The notes beneath the pieces are model-generated. The model saw only the letters and a list, made by a program, of their open reading frames with translations. It had not been told where the DNA came from and searched no databases. Positions 1 through 7,957 of a stretch of 64,000 nt of DNA are shown piece after piece; position 1 is the stretch's first letter, and every line of letters begins with the position of its first letter. The translations under genes and the position numbers were made by a program. Source of the stretch: Microbacteriaceae bacterium (lineage in GTDB: Bacteria > Actinomycetota > Actinomycetes > Actinomycetales > Microbacteriaceae); contig CANBWO010000009.1 of assembly GCA_947373155.1 (NCBI GenBank), positions 1 to 64,000 on the forward strand, written 5' to 3'.

Positions 1-3
1 CAT
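1..3 (-). CDS. possible start codon of a gene running off the left edge
   Basis: On the minus strand an ATG lies at the extreme left edge, preceded by AAGG four bases upstream. It follows the stop of the alpha/beta hydrolase gene by about 46 bases. It could be the first codon of the next minus-strand gene. Only the start codon is inside the window, so no product can be named and the call is tentative. Confidence 0.2.
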
Positions 4-48
4 AAGGCCTTGAACAGGGACCACAAAGGGGATTAGGGATACCTAAAG

Positions 49-882
49 CTAATGCTTCGCCCAGAACCCAACCAGAACATCAGCGGTGGCCGCAGGCTGG
101 TCCTCGTTTGGGCAGTGCCCAGCATTTGCAATAACGCTAACGGGAGCACCAAGTTCGGCCGCCATCTGGCGCTGCATGTCTAGCGGCCAGGCGTCGTCGT
201 TTTCGCCAAACACCACGTGAGCCGCAATTCCAGTGGCAGCAACCGCTGCGGTCATGGACTCGTCGTGCATCAGGTGGTTAGCGTGCCCAAGCAGCGCGTT
301 TTTGTCGCTGGCGTGCCAACGAGCCTTGCGCATTTCGTAACGAACGCGGCCACGTGCCTCGGTATCCCGTGCATCATCCCAAAGGGTTGCCATGTCGGTT
401 GCCGAAAGCCAGGCGTGCATCTGAGGCAGCTGACCCACATCCGGCAATGCTCCAGGACCGCTGCAGAACAGGGTCAAGCTGCGCCAAGCCTCCGGTGAAT
501 CAATCGCATTTCGCTGAGCCACCAAACCGCCAAACGAGTGACCAAACAGGTGTGGCTTATCCATGCCCAAAGCGGCGGCAACCAAAACGGCATCGCGGCC
601 GATAGAAGCAGTGGTGTAGGCGTCTGCTCGCTCACTATTTGCCGACTCGTGCATTCCACGGTTGTCCATGGTGGCCACGCGGTAACCGCGGGCTGCTAGC
701 TCTGGTCCCAGATCTAAAAAGTCCTCTTTACTGCCGGTGAAACCGTGAATCAGAAATGCCTCACCCAAGACCGCATTCGCATCGCCAGCAACTCCCGCGA
801 ATCCAAACGCAGCAGGCTCGTAAACATCGATGGCCAGGTCCTCGCCCTGAATCTGCATAAAACGGGTTGTTGCCTCAGCCAT
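49..882 (-). CDS. alpha/beta fold hydrolase
   Basis: A 277-residue protein with the alpha/beta hydrolase signature. The oxyanion-hole motif HGFTG is at residues 46-50. The nucleophile elbow GHSFGG places the catalytic serine near residue 116, and a C-terminal GHCP provides the likely catalytic histidine near 256; an acidic residue in GENDD about 25 residues earlier could complete the triad. There is no signal peptide, so it should be cytoplasmic. The substrate cannot be read from the sequence; esterase, lactonase or haloperoxidase-like activities are all possible. It follows rlmN by 10 bases with an AAGG Shine-Dalgarno before ATG, so it is probably co-transcribed with rlmN. Confidence 0.85.
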   Translation of the reverse strand: MAEATTRFMQIQGEDLAIDVYEPAAFGFAGVAGDANAVLGEAFLIHGFTGSKEDFLDLGPELAARGYRVATMDNRGMHESANSERADAYTTASIGRDAVLVAAALGMDKPHLFGHSFGGLVAQRNAIDSPEAWRSLTLFCSGPGALPDVGQLPQMHAWLSATDMATLWDDARDTEARGRVRYEMRKARWHASDKNALLGHANHLMHDESMTAAVAATGIAAHVVFGENDDAWPLDMQRQMAAELGAPVSVIANAGHCPNEDQPAATADVLVGFWAKH

Positions 883-892
883 GATCTACCTT

Positions 893-2089
893 CTAGTCAG
901 CGGCGGCCAACTGGCCACAGGCTCCGTCGATTTCCTTGCCGCGGGTGTCGCGCAAAGTTGTTGGAATGCCAAACTTCTCTAGTCGGCGCACAAACTCATC
1001 GGTGACTTCCGCGGTAGACGCAGTCCAGATTGAACCCGGAGTGGGGTTTAGCGGAATCGGGTTTACGTGCACCCAACCCTTGCCGCGGTCGTTTAACTTC
1101 TTGGCCAGCAACTCGGCACGCCAAGCGTGATCGTTCATGTCTTTAATGAGCGCGTACTCAATAGAAACTCGACGACCGGTGACCTCGTAGTAGTGGCGGG
1201 CTGCGTCCAGAGCCTCATCCACCTTCCACTTGGAGTTCACGGGAATCAGTTCATCGCGCAGTTCGTCGTCCGGTGCGTGCAAAGACAGTGCGAAGGTGAC
1301 CGGAATCTTTTCGTCGGCTAGCTTCAAAATAGCCGGAACCAAACCAACCGTAGAAACAGTGATGTGTCGGGCGCTCATGCCCAAGCCCTCAGGCTGCGGG
1401 GTAACCATGGTTCGAACCGCGGTCATGAGTCGGTTGTAGTTCGCCAGCGGCTCGCCCATGCCCATGAACACAATGTTGCTCACGCGCTCTGGTGCATCGC
1501 CCGGCTTTAGCTTTCGGCCACCAAGTTCCCCGGCAGCAATCACAGCATTGGCACGAACTACCTGGTCCACGATCTCTGCTGCCGACATATTGCGCGTAAG
1601 GCCCGCTTGACCTGTGGCACAGAACGGGCAGTTCATTCCACAACCAGCCTGCGATGAAACACACAGCGTGATTCTTCCGGTGTAACGCATCAGAACAGAT
1701 TCCACTAGGGCGCCATCGAACAAGCGCCAGAGGAACTTGATGGTGTCTCCCTTATCGGTCTTTAGTCGCTTGACTTCGGTGAGAAGCGGAGGCAAAAGAC
1801 CCGCTGCCATTTCCTCGCGGGTGGCAGCCGGCAGGTCTGTCATATCTGCGGGGTCACTGGTGTAGTGCTCAAAGTAATGCTTTGCCAACTGCTTGGCACG
1901 GAACCCGGGCAGCCCAAGTTCCTTCACGCGGTCGATTCGTTCCTGCGGGGTTAGATCGGCCAGGTGAACCGGCGGTTGACCGCGCTTTGGTTCTGCAAAC
2001 TGCAGCAGCGGCTTGCCATCGGGGCCAAGTTTTTGCTTCCAGCCCTCGGTTGCCGGGCGTACCTGAATTCCAAGATTTTGAGCAGCCAT
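893..2089 (-). CDS. rlmN: 23S rRNA (adenine2503-C2)-methyltransferase RlmN
   Basis: A radical-SAM RNA methyltransferase of 398 residues, the usual length. The 4Fe-4S motif CxxxCxxC is seen as Cys150, Cys154 and Cys157 (in CGMNCPFC). The second essential cysteine, which carries the methyl group, is Cys391 in the C-terminal DGACGQL motif. Members of this family methylate C2 of A2503 in 23S rRNA and A37 of some tRNAs. The ATG overlaps the TAA stop of the upstream DUF4328 gene by one base (TAATG), suggesting translational coupling. Assignment is very secure because both cysteine sets and their spacing are intact. Confidence 0.97.
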   Translation of the reverse strand: MAAQNLGIQVRPATEGWKQKLGPDGKPLLQFAEPKRGQPPVHLADLTPQERIDRVKELGLPGFRAKQLAKHYFEHYTSDPADMTDLPAATREEMAAGLLPPLLTEVKRLKTDKGDTIKFLWRLFDGALVESVLMRYTGRITLCVSSQAGCGMNCPFCATGQAGLTRNMSAAEIVDQVVRANAVIAAGELGGRKLKPGDAPERVSNIVFMGMGEPLANYNRLMTAVRTMVTPQPEGLGMSARHITVSTVGLVPAILKLADEKIPVTFALSLHAPDDELRDELIPVNSKWKVDEALDAARHYYEVTGRRVSIEYALIKDMNDHAWRAELLAKKLNDRGKGWVHVNPIPLNPTPGSIWTASTAEVTDEFVRRLEKFGIPTTLRDTRGKEIDGACGQLAAAD

Positions 2090-2733
2090 TACCAGCCATT
2101 TGCCTTTAGGTCGTAGGCCACGATTTCTGGCTCTTGTAGGTCTAACAAGTCTTTTTCCAACTGCGCAAAGAACGAGCGAGCCTGCATCATTGGAACAATC
2201 AGGAACGCCTGAATGCCGGCAAAGAACTCCCAGCCCTCCATTGCAAGATTGCCTTGGCTTAGTGCGAGGCTAACGCTAGAGACGTTGCCCATCAGAAGGA
2301 TTCCCATCCAGAGAATCCAGAATCCGGTGAGCTTGCCGCGGGCAGCTCGAGGGTCTTTTGGCTGGCTCGCATCGGTGATGTTTCTGAGCATTAGATAAGG
2401 AATCACCAGGTAGCAAAACGGCACCAGCCAGGCGGCAATTGCCCAGCCCGGAGTCCAACCGCTTACCCCGGTGCGACCACGAAGGTATTTGGTGGAGTGA
2501 AAAGTGAAACCAATCAGCGCCACGATAAACCAGGCATTGGCCACGAAAGAGATGGCCCCAAAGATATCTCGGGTTAGACCGAGAGTGGTGGTTTGAGCGT
2601 TTGGGTCGGTGTTCACTAGTTCTCGCAGAGTTGCAAACATCAGTAGCGAATAGAAGATCGATGAAAAGCCACTCAAGAAGGCGGCGGTGCGAAGGCTAAT
2701 GGCCCACTTTGCCATTCTGCTTAGGTTATTCAC
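2089..2733 (-). CDS. DUF4328 family membrane protein
   Basis: A 214-residue integral membrane protein with about four to six hydrophobic segments. The middle resembles the DUF4328 family of actinobacteria ([14 protein letters not shown] followed by a PYLMLRNI segment). Function is unknown. The GTG start overlaps the TGA of the PHP gene by four bases (GTGA), so the two are translationally coupled. A second possible start is the ATG at residue 7, which has TAACCT ending seven bases upstream, the arrangement seen in front of other putatively leaderless genes here; an internal promoter is therefore possible. Together with rlmN and the hydrolase it forms a compact minus-strand unit. Confidence 0.75.
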   Translation of the reverse strand: MNNLSRMAKWAISLRTAAFLSGFSSIFYSLLMFATLRELVNTDPNAQTTTLGLTRDIFGAISFVANAWFIVALIGFTFHSTKYLRGRTGVSGWTPGWAIAAWLVPFCYLVIPYLMLRNITDASQPKDPRAARGKLTGFWILWMGILLMGNVSSVSLALSQGNLAMEGWEFFAGIQAFLIVPMMQARSFFAQLEKDLLDLQEPEIVAYDLKANGW

Positions 2734-3650
2734 AGCTCTGCGACTCCCGCTTGGTCCATAATTTTTTGCAAAACCGAAACGTCGGTTAGGTGTTCTCCTA
2801 GCCTATTCTGCTTGCCCGTTCCGTGGTAATCGCTGCTGCCGGTGACAAACAGGTCGTGCTCAAAAGCCAACTGCTGCAGCCACTCTGAAACGTGCGGGGC
2901 AACATCGCGGTGATGTGCTTCGAAACCGGCCAAGCCGGCCTCGATCATTGCCTCAAAACCAGCCCTTGGCATTGGTTCGCCCGGCTGAGGGCCGTTTCCC
3001 CTGGCCATTGGGTGCGCGATCACGGGAACTCCTCCGGCACCGCGAATTAGACGAATGGCATCGATGGTGTTGGGCACACCGCGGTTGGGCTCATAGTATT
3101 TGGTGCCCGGGCGCACCAGGTTGAAAAACGGGTCGCGGGTTTCTAACAGCCCGCGCCGAATCATGGCGTCGGCGATCGCAGGTCGCCCCGCCACCTTGCC
3201 GTCGGATAGCACTTCTAGAACGTGATCCCAGGTGAGGTCAAAGTCCTCGGCTAGGCGATCCGTAATCGCCTTCAGGCGAGTGAGCCGGCTGGCAACCGAT
3301 TCGTCCAGCACCGCCCTGAGGTTTGGCTCGGTTGGATCCGGGAAATAAGCAAGTAGGTGCGTGGTGAATCGGCGGGCAACTCCATGGCTGTCGGTTTCTG
3401 CCGAACGCGTTGTTACCTCAATGCCGGGCACGAAACCCAAACCAAGTTCGCGTGCGGCGGCACGCGCTTCATCCCAGCCGGCAACGGTGTCGTGGTCGGT
3501 TAGTGCCACTATATCTAGGCCCGCAGCCTTGGCCTCTTGCATTACCTGACGTGGGCTTCCGCGGCCGTCTGATTTGAGGCTGTGGGTGTGGAGGTCTATC
3601 TTTGCCAGAGTCGAAAAACCTGCGACTCGAACTTGAGCGGATTCCTGCAT
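2730..3650 (-). CDS. PHP domain metal-dependent phosphoesterase
   Basis: The protein begins after a short lead with IDLHTHSLKSDG, the first metal-binding motif of the PHP superfamily, and carries further histidine motifs LTDHDT, VIAHPM and a C-terminal GSSDYHG. Relatives include the TrpH/YciV 3'-5' nucleoside bisphosphate phosphatase and RNase AM group, so cleavage of a phosphoester of a nucleotide or short RNA is likely. I chose the ATG at 3650 rather than the upstream GTG at 3668 because GGAGGA lies six bases before it, one of the strongest Shine-Dalgarno sites in the window. It is the first gene of the unit that includes DUF4328, rlmN and the hydrolase, and reads away from pepP. Confidence 0.88.
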   Translation of the reverse strand: MQESAQVRVAGFSTLAKIDLHTHSLKSDGRGSPRQVMQEAKAAGLDIVALTDHDTVAGWDEARAAARELGLGFVPGIEVTTRSAETDSHGVARRFTTHLLAYFPDPTEPNLRAVLDESVASRLTRLKAITDRLAEDFDLTWDHVLEVLSDGKVAGRPAIADAMIRRGLLETRDPFFNLVRPGTKYYEPNRGVPNTIDAIRLIRGAGGVPVIAHPMARGNGPQPGEPMPRAGFEAMIEAGLAGFEAHHRDVAPHVSEWLQQLAFEHDLFVTGSSDYHGTGKQNRLGEHLTDVSVLQKIMDQAGVAEL

Positions 3651-3671
3651 TTGTTGTCCTCCAGACACTAC

Positions 3672-3690
3672 AAATTTAGCCCCTAAATTT
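3672..3690. promoter_or_regulatory. perfect palindrome in the PHP/pepP divergent promoter region
   Basis: AAATTTAG, three bases, CTAAATTT: eight-base perfect arms with a CCC spacer. It sits 22 bases before the PHP start codon and overlaps the likely minus-strand -10 TAAATT. This geometry fits a repressor operator for the PHP gene or for both divergent genes. No cognate regulator is encoded next to it, so the binding protein is unknown. Confidence 0.4.
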
Positions 3691-3857
3691 GGCTCTAAAA
3701 ACCCAAGAACAGAGCTGTATTTAGGTGCGATTTTGCTAGTGTGCCGGCGAGTAAGTACCTAGGACTGCCAAGTTGAACTCGGGCTGAGCCACGCGTGGGA
3801 TTCAAACTAAATCACAAGTTAAATGCCGCCGAAAACAAAAAGTGGCAAACTTATTCA

Positions 3858-5414
3858 ATGAGCAACGAAGCCCAGACTATTAAGTCTTTATCCGCCACAG
3901 AGCCGAGTCCAACTGCGGAATCAAATGGACCCGGCGCAGAGCCGAATCCAACCGCGGAATCAAATGGCCCCGGCGCAGAGCCGACTCCTTCCGCCGAAGA
4001 ACTCGCCGGTCGCAACGCGAACCGCAGCCGAACCCCCAACTCGCCAGAGTTCATTGCCTATATGGGCTCCGGTTGGGCAGACAGTGCCGCAGACAAAAAC
4101 CTAAACGCCGCCAAGCAGTCCGCTTTGGCCAAGGCCGCACCATTCGCCGCCGCCCGCCGCGCCACTTTGGCACAGCGCTTTGCCGGGCACACCGTTGTGA
4201 TTGCCGCCGGCCCCATGCACACCCGCTCCAACGACACCGAGTACCGCTACCGCCCACACAGCGCGTTTGCCCACCTCACCGGTTGGGGCACCCACACAGT
4301 GCCAGATTCAGTTCTAGTCATCGATGCTCGCATGGCCCATAGCAAGTCGATCTTGTTTTTGCGCCCAACCGCAGGCAAAGGCAGCGATGAGTTCTTTGCC
4401 AACAATGTGATTGGTGAATTCTGGCTGGGATTCCGCCCGAGCCTGGCTCAGGTAAGCGCCACCCTCGGCCTAGAAACCCGAGACATCAAAGACTTAGACG
4501 CCTACCTGGCAGCCATTCCAGCAGAAGAAAAGCTTTCGCTAGAAGACCCATCGGTGGCTGAATTTTGCAGCGAAATGCGCTTGATAAAAGACCAGTTTGA
4601 GATTGCAGAAATGCAAGCCGCAGTAGACGCCACCGTGGCCGGGTTCGAGAACGTGGTTCGCACTTTGCCCAGCGCAATCGGTCACGCTCGCGGCGAGCGC
4701 CTGGTGGAAACCGCGTTCTTTACTAAGGCTCGTGAACTCGGCAACGACATTGGCTACGAAACCATCGCCGCGGCCGGTCACCATGCCTGCACCCTGCACT
4801 GGATCATCAACGATGGCCCGATTTTAGACGGTCAGCTGTTGCTGCTGGACGCCGGTGTTGAGGTAGACAGCCTCTACACCGCAGACGTGACCCGAACCAT
4901 GCCGGTGAACGGCAAGTTCAGTCACATTCAGCGCCTGATTTACGATGCCGTATTAGAGGCAGCCGACGCCGTGTTCGCCATGGCAAAGCCGGGTGTCACC
5001 TACAGCAAAATGCACGACACGGCCATGAGCGTTATCGCCCAAAAGACAGCCGAGTGGGGATTCCTACCAGAGGGCGTGACTGCCGAGCAATCGCAGGAAA
5101 TCGATAAGCAGTTCCACCGCCGTTGGATGGTTCACGGCACTGGGCACCACCTGGGCCTCGATGTGCACGACTGCGCTCAAGCCAGACGCAGCCAATACAA
5201 AGATGCCGTTCTGGAACCTGGCATGATTTTCACCATTGAACCGGGGCTTTACTTCCACCCAGACGACCTCTTGGTGCCCGAGGAATTCCGCGGAATTGGT
5301 GCCCGAATCGAAGACGATGTTTTGGTAACCGAAACCGGCGTTATCAACCTGAGCGGTGCGCTACCTCGTGAGGCCTCGGAGATCGAAGCCTGGATGGCCC
5401 GCCTGCAGGGCTAA
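3858..5414 (+). CDS. pepP: aminopeptidase P family (Xaa-Pro aminopeptidase)
   Basis: An M24B metallopeptidase of about 518 residues that removes an N-terminal residue preceding proline. An N-terminal creatinase-like domain is followed by the pita-bread catalytic domain. The metal ligands are visible: Asp in LLLDAGVE and TADVTRT, His in GTGHHLGLDVHD, Glu in IEPGLYF and Glu in GARIEDD. The reading frame extends upstream to a GTG at 3795, but I prefer the ATG at 3858 because CAAACT ends six bases before it, the spacing seen for leaderless genes here, and the upstream extension has no recognisable feature. The N-terminus carries an odd Pro/Glu/Ser/Asn/Gly repeat (separate entry) before the domain begins. 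Confidence 0.9.
   Translation: MSNEAQTIKSLSATEPSPTAESNGPGAEPNPTAESNGPGAEPTPSAEELAGRNANRSRTPNSPEFIAYMGSGWADSAADKNLNAAKQSALAKAAPFAAARRATLAQRFAGHTVVIAAGPMHTRSNDTEYRYRPHSAFAHLTGWGTHTVPDSVLVIDARMAHSKSILFLRPTAGKGSDEFFANNVIGEFWLGFRPSLAQVSATLGLETRDIKDLDAYLAAIPAEEKLSLEDPSVAEFCSEMRLIKDQFEIAEMQAAVDATVAGFENVVRTLPSAIGHARGERLVETAFFTKARELGNDIGYETIAAAGHHACTLHWIINDGPILDGQLLLLDAGVEVDSLYTADVTRTMPVNGKFSHIQRLIYDAVLEAADAVFAMAKPGVTYSKMHDTAMSVIAQKTAEWGFLPEGVTAEQSQEIDKQFHRRWMVHGTGHHLGLDVHDCAQARRSQYKDAVLEPGMIFTIEPGLYFHPDDLLVPEEFRGIGARIEDDVLVTETGVINLSGALPREASEIEAWMARLQG
3900..3977 (+). repeat. 39-bp in-frame tandem repeat in pepP
   Basis: Two consecutive 39-base units (3900-3938 and 3939-3977) encode the 13-residue units EPSPTAESNGPGA and EPNPTAESNGPGA; a degenerate third unit follows (EPTPSAEEL...). 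The copies differ at only a few bases, so the duplication looks recent. It extends a disordered N-terminal linker before the catalytic region. Confidence 0.85.
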
Positions 5415-5459
5415 CTGGCCAACTGGCAAACTGGCTAACTGGCTAACGCGCCAACTAAC
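5412..5459 (+). repeat. 8-bp tandem repeat (NAACTGGC) between convergent genes
   Basis: Starting in the pepP stop codon, the sequence reads as four 8-base units of the form N-AACTGGC (5412-5443), followed by two degenerate units (TAACGCGC and CAACTAAC). It ends just before the stop of the general stress protein gene. Such short units can change copy number by slippage. No terminator hairpin was recognised in this convergent junction. Confidence 0.8.
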
Positions 5460-5465
5460 TAACCT

Positions 5466-5990
5466 TTACTTGCAGTTAGCAGCGTGTTCGGCAACTGCCT
5501 TTTGCGCCTGTTCAACGAGCGGGTGAGGCACAACTACCTCGTACTTGGCGGCAACAACTGCCGACGCACTGCTGAACTCGTGGCGATTGCGGGTGAAGCT
5601 AAAGCGCAACACGTTGATCAGCATGCCAATACCCGCACCAATAAACACGGCCGCCAAGGTGGTCGAGCCAACCGCACTAGCCGCCGCAGTGGTTCCCGAA
5701 GCAGCGGTCGGCTGGATAAAGAGACTAATCAAAAGCCCTAGCCAAGAACCGGTAACCAAACCCTGGAAGGCAACTCGGCCGTAAGACAACTTGCCTCGCA
5801 CACGCTCTACGGTTCGTAGATCAGAACCCACGATTGCCACCATCGGTGCCGGAAAGTCATGGCGAATCAGCTGGTCCACAAAATCAACCGCAGCGGCGTA
5901 CTCAGGAAAGTCTGCGATGACCTCTCCGTTTGGCACGGTCAGTTGCTGGATGCGGGCATTTCGGCTTTTGCTATTTGGAGTATTCGACAC
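5466..5990 (-). CDS. general stress protein (GSP17M-like) membrane protein
   Basis: The core begins with a PNGEVIADFPEYAAAVDFVDQLIRH-like segment, then FPAPMVAIVGSDL and VERVRGKLSYGRVA, as in the actinobacterial general stress protein 17M-like family, followed by two hydrophobic segments (GLLISLFI... and AAVFIGAGIGMLINV). It is probably an inner-membrane stress protein of unknown biochemical role. The open frame runs upstream to an ATG at 6044, directly abutting the start of the divergent gene. I prefer the GTG at 5990, 18 codons in, because GACAAT ends six bases before it and the extra residues are outside the conserved core. The start is uncertain. Confidence 0.8.
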   Translation of the reverse strand: MSNTPNSKSRNARIQQLTVPNGEVIADFPEYAAAVDFVDQLIRHDFPAPMVAIVGSDLRTVERVRGKLSYGRVAFQGLVTGSWLGLLISLFIQPTAASGTTAAASAVGSTTLAAVFIGAGIGMLINVLRFSFTRNRHEFSSASAVVAAKYEVVVPHPLVEQAQKAVAEHAANCK

Positions 5991-6032
5991 CTTGTTATTG
6001 TCGCACGCTAGGGAGTTAATAAGGTCAAGGTC

Positions 6033-6038
6033 TAAACT
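6033..6038 (+). promoter_or_regulatory. -10 TAAACT for a leaderless transcript
   Basis: TAAACT ends exactly six bases before the GTG at 6045, so transcription would start at the first base of the start codon. There is no Shine-Dalgarno at a useful distance. Confidence 0.55.
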
Positions 6039-6044
6039 TGCCAT

Positions 6045-7355
6045 GTGAGTGCATCCAGAGTTTTTGTCGCGCGCCTAGTGGGTTGCGGGGTCTTCGACCC
6101 TGCCGGCGACAAAGTGGGCAAGGTCATCGATGTTTTGTTGGCCTACCGAAACACCGGATCCCCTAAAGCCACCGGACTGCTAGTTGAAATCAGCGGTCGT
6201 CGACGTGTATTTGTTCCAATCGCTCGCATCACCTCGATTGGTGCCGGTCAGGTAATCACCACAGGATTGATCGACGTTCGCCGTTTTAGCCAGCGCGGAC
6301 AAGAAGTGCGCGTTATCGCTGAAATGCTGGGACGCAAGGTGCGCCTGCTTGATGGCTCCGGCATTGCCACCATCGAAGACCTGGCAATCGAAGTAAACCG
6401 CCGCAAGGAATGGGCGGTTTCCGAGTTGTTCCTGCGCCGTCCAAAGGTTGGCGCCAGCCCATTTGCCCGCGGAGCCACCCTGTTTGCCGGCTGGGAACAG
6501 GTTGCCGAAGAAGCCAAAGACCCCGAGGAAGGGCAGAGCGCACAGCAGCTGATTGCCACCTACTCAGACCTCCGCCCAGCGGATATCGCATCGGCTCTTT
6601 TGGACCTACCAGACGAGCGCATGGTTGAGGTTGCCGAGGAACTAGACGACGAACGCCTGGCAGACGTGCTTGAGGAGCTGCCAGAAGACGAGCAGCTGGA
6701 TATCATCGAGGAACTAGACGACGAACGTGCCGCCGAGATTCTGGACCTGATGGAACCAGACGACGCAGCCGACCTGATGGCAAACCTGCCTGAGGAACGT
6801 ACCGAAGCCCTGCTTGAGCTGATGGACGAAGACGAAGCAGAAGACCTGCGACGCCTGATGACCTATGCGCCATTTACCGCGGGTGGTCTGATGACCACCG
6901 AGCCAATCATTTGTGCCGCCGACGCCACAGTGGCCGAGGCCATGGCTTTGATTCGCCGCCAAGAGGTAGCCCCCGCCCTAGCCGCCAGCGTTTTTGTAAC
7001 TCTGCCACCTTATGAGACGGTGACCGGCCGCTACCTGGGAGTGGTTCACTTCCAGCGCATGCTGCGCTACCCGCCGCACGAGCGCCTTGCCACCATTTTG
7101 GACACGGAACTCGAACCAGTTTCGCCAGACACCCCCATCCAGGTTATTCACCGAGCACTGGCCAACTACAACCTGGTTGCCCTGCCCGTGGTGGATGCAG
7201 AAAACCACCTGGTTGGCGTGGTCACGGTAGACGACGTGCTAGACCACCTGTTGCCAGATGACTGGCGAACCGAAGAATCCATCGATGAAGCAACCCACGT
7301 GGCCGCAAAAGCCGCCAAGGTCGCGGCTAAGACCGCAGGTGGTGCACGTGGCTAA
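6045..7355 (+). CDS. PRC-barrel/MgtE N-terminal/CBS domain protein without membrane domain
   Basis: A 436-residue soluble protein. Residues about 1-130 look like one or two PRC-barrel-like units. Residues about 170-280 hold the acidic helical repeats of the MgtE N domain (DERLADVLEELPEDEQ, DDAADLMANLPEERTEALL). Residues about 290-410 form a CBS-domain pair. The five-helix transmembrane domain of the true MgtE Mg2+ channel is absent, so this is not itself a transporter. It could sense Mg2+ or nucleotides and act on a partner. The next gene (DUF1003, two membrane helices) overlaps it by eight bases, making that protein a candidate partner. The start is GTG with a TAAACT -10 six bases upstream. 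Confidence 0.88.
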   Translation: MSASRVFVARLVGCGVFDPAGDKVGKVIDVLLAYRNTGSPKATGLLVEISGRRRVFVPIARITSIGAGQVITTGLIDVRRFSQRGQEVRVIAEMLGRKVRLLDGSGIATIEDLAIEVNRRKEWAVSELFLRRPKVGASPFARGATLFAGWEQVAEEAKDPEEGQSAQQLIATYSDLRPADIASALLDLPDERMVEVAEELDDERLADVLEELPEDEQLDIIEELDDERAAEILDLMEPDDAADLMANLPEERTEALLELMDEDEAEDLRRLMTYAPFTAGGLMTTEPIICAADATVAEAMALIRRQEVAPALAASVFVTLPPYETVTGRYLGVVHFQRMLRYPPHERLATILDTELEPVSPDTPIQVIHRALANYNLVALPVVDAENHLVGVVTVDDVLDHLLPDDWRTEESIDEATHVAAKAAKVAAKTAGGARG

Positions 7356-7917
7356 GCAAGACTTTCTAGAGAACCCGCTAGGCCAGCGCCGCCGTGTTCT
7401 TAGCAAACTAACTATCGACCAAGAGAAATTCGGTCGCGCCAGCGAGAGCTTTGCCCGCGCCATGGGAACGGGCGAATTCCTGATTTGGATGACGGTTTTT
7501 GTGACCGTTTGGCTTACCTGGAACAGCCTGGCCCCGATTCACTGGCAGTTCGACCCGCGTTCGTTGAACTTCACCCTGCTCACCATGATCCTGAGCTTGC
7601 AGGCAAGTTACGCCGCACCGCTGATTTTGTTGGCGCAGAACCGCCAGGCCGACCGCGACCGCGTAAAGACCGAGCAAGACCGCCAGCGTGCCGAGCGCAA
7701 CCTAGCCGACACCGAGTACCTGGCCCGCGAGGTTGTGGCGCTGCGTTTGGGCCTCGAAGAGATGGCTACCAAGGACTTTGTGCGCGACGAGATCCGCGAC
7801 CTACTGCGCGATTTGCTAGACGAAATCCGCGAGGACCGCGGCGAGGGCTCGGCCAAGGCTGCCAAGGCTGCGCGTAAAGCCGCCCGCAAAGCCGAATCTT
7901 CGGCCGAAGCCGAATAG
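7348..7917 (+). CDS. DUF1003 domain membrane protein
   Basis: About 189 residues with two hydrophobic helices (FLIWMTVFVTVWLTWN and the LNFTLLTMILSLQASYAAPLIL region) followed by a long charged coiled coil rich in Arg, Asp and Glu, and an Ala/Lys tail. This is the DUF1003 family, of unknown function. I set the start at GTG 7348, which overlaps the MgtE_N gene by eight bases and has AGGTGG a few bases upstream; the longer frame from 7258 would run inside the neighbour. The pairing with a soluble MgtE_N/CBS protein is a recurring actinobacterial arrangement and suggests a shared complex. Confidence 0.88.
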   Translation: MAKQDFLENPLGQRRRVLSKLTIDQEKFGRASESFARAMGTGEFLIWMTVFVTVWLTWNSLAPIHWQFDPRSLNFTLLTMILSLQASYAAPLILLAQNRQADRDRVKTEQDRQRAERNLADTEYLAREVVALRLGLEEMATKDFVRDEIRDLLRDLLDEIREDRGEGSAKAAKAARKAARKAESSAEAE

Positions 7918-7957
7918 CCCAAAGTTTAGGCTCGCGCCAACACTCGCAACCCAACTC

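Noticed and set aside
5412-5459. Possible CRISPR or IS end
   Set aside because: Eight-base units in tandem with no spacers, no transposase nearby.
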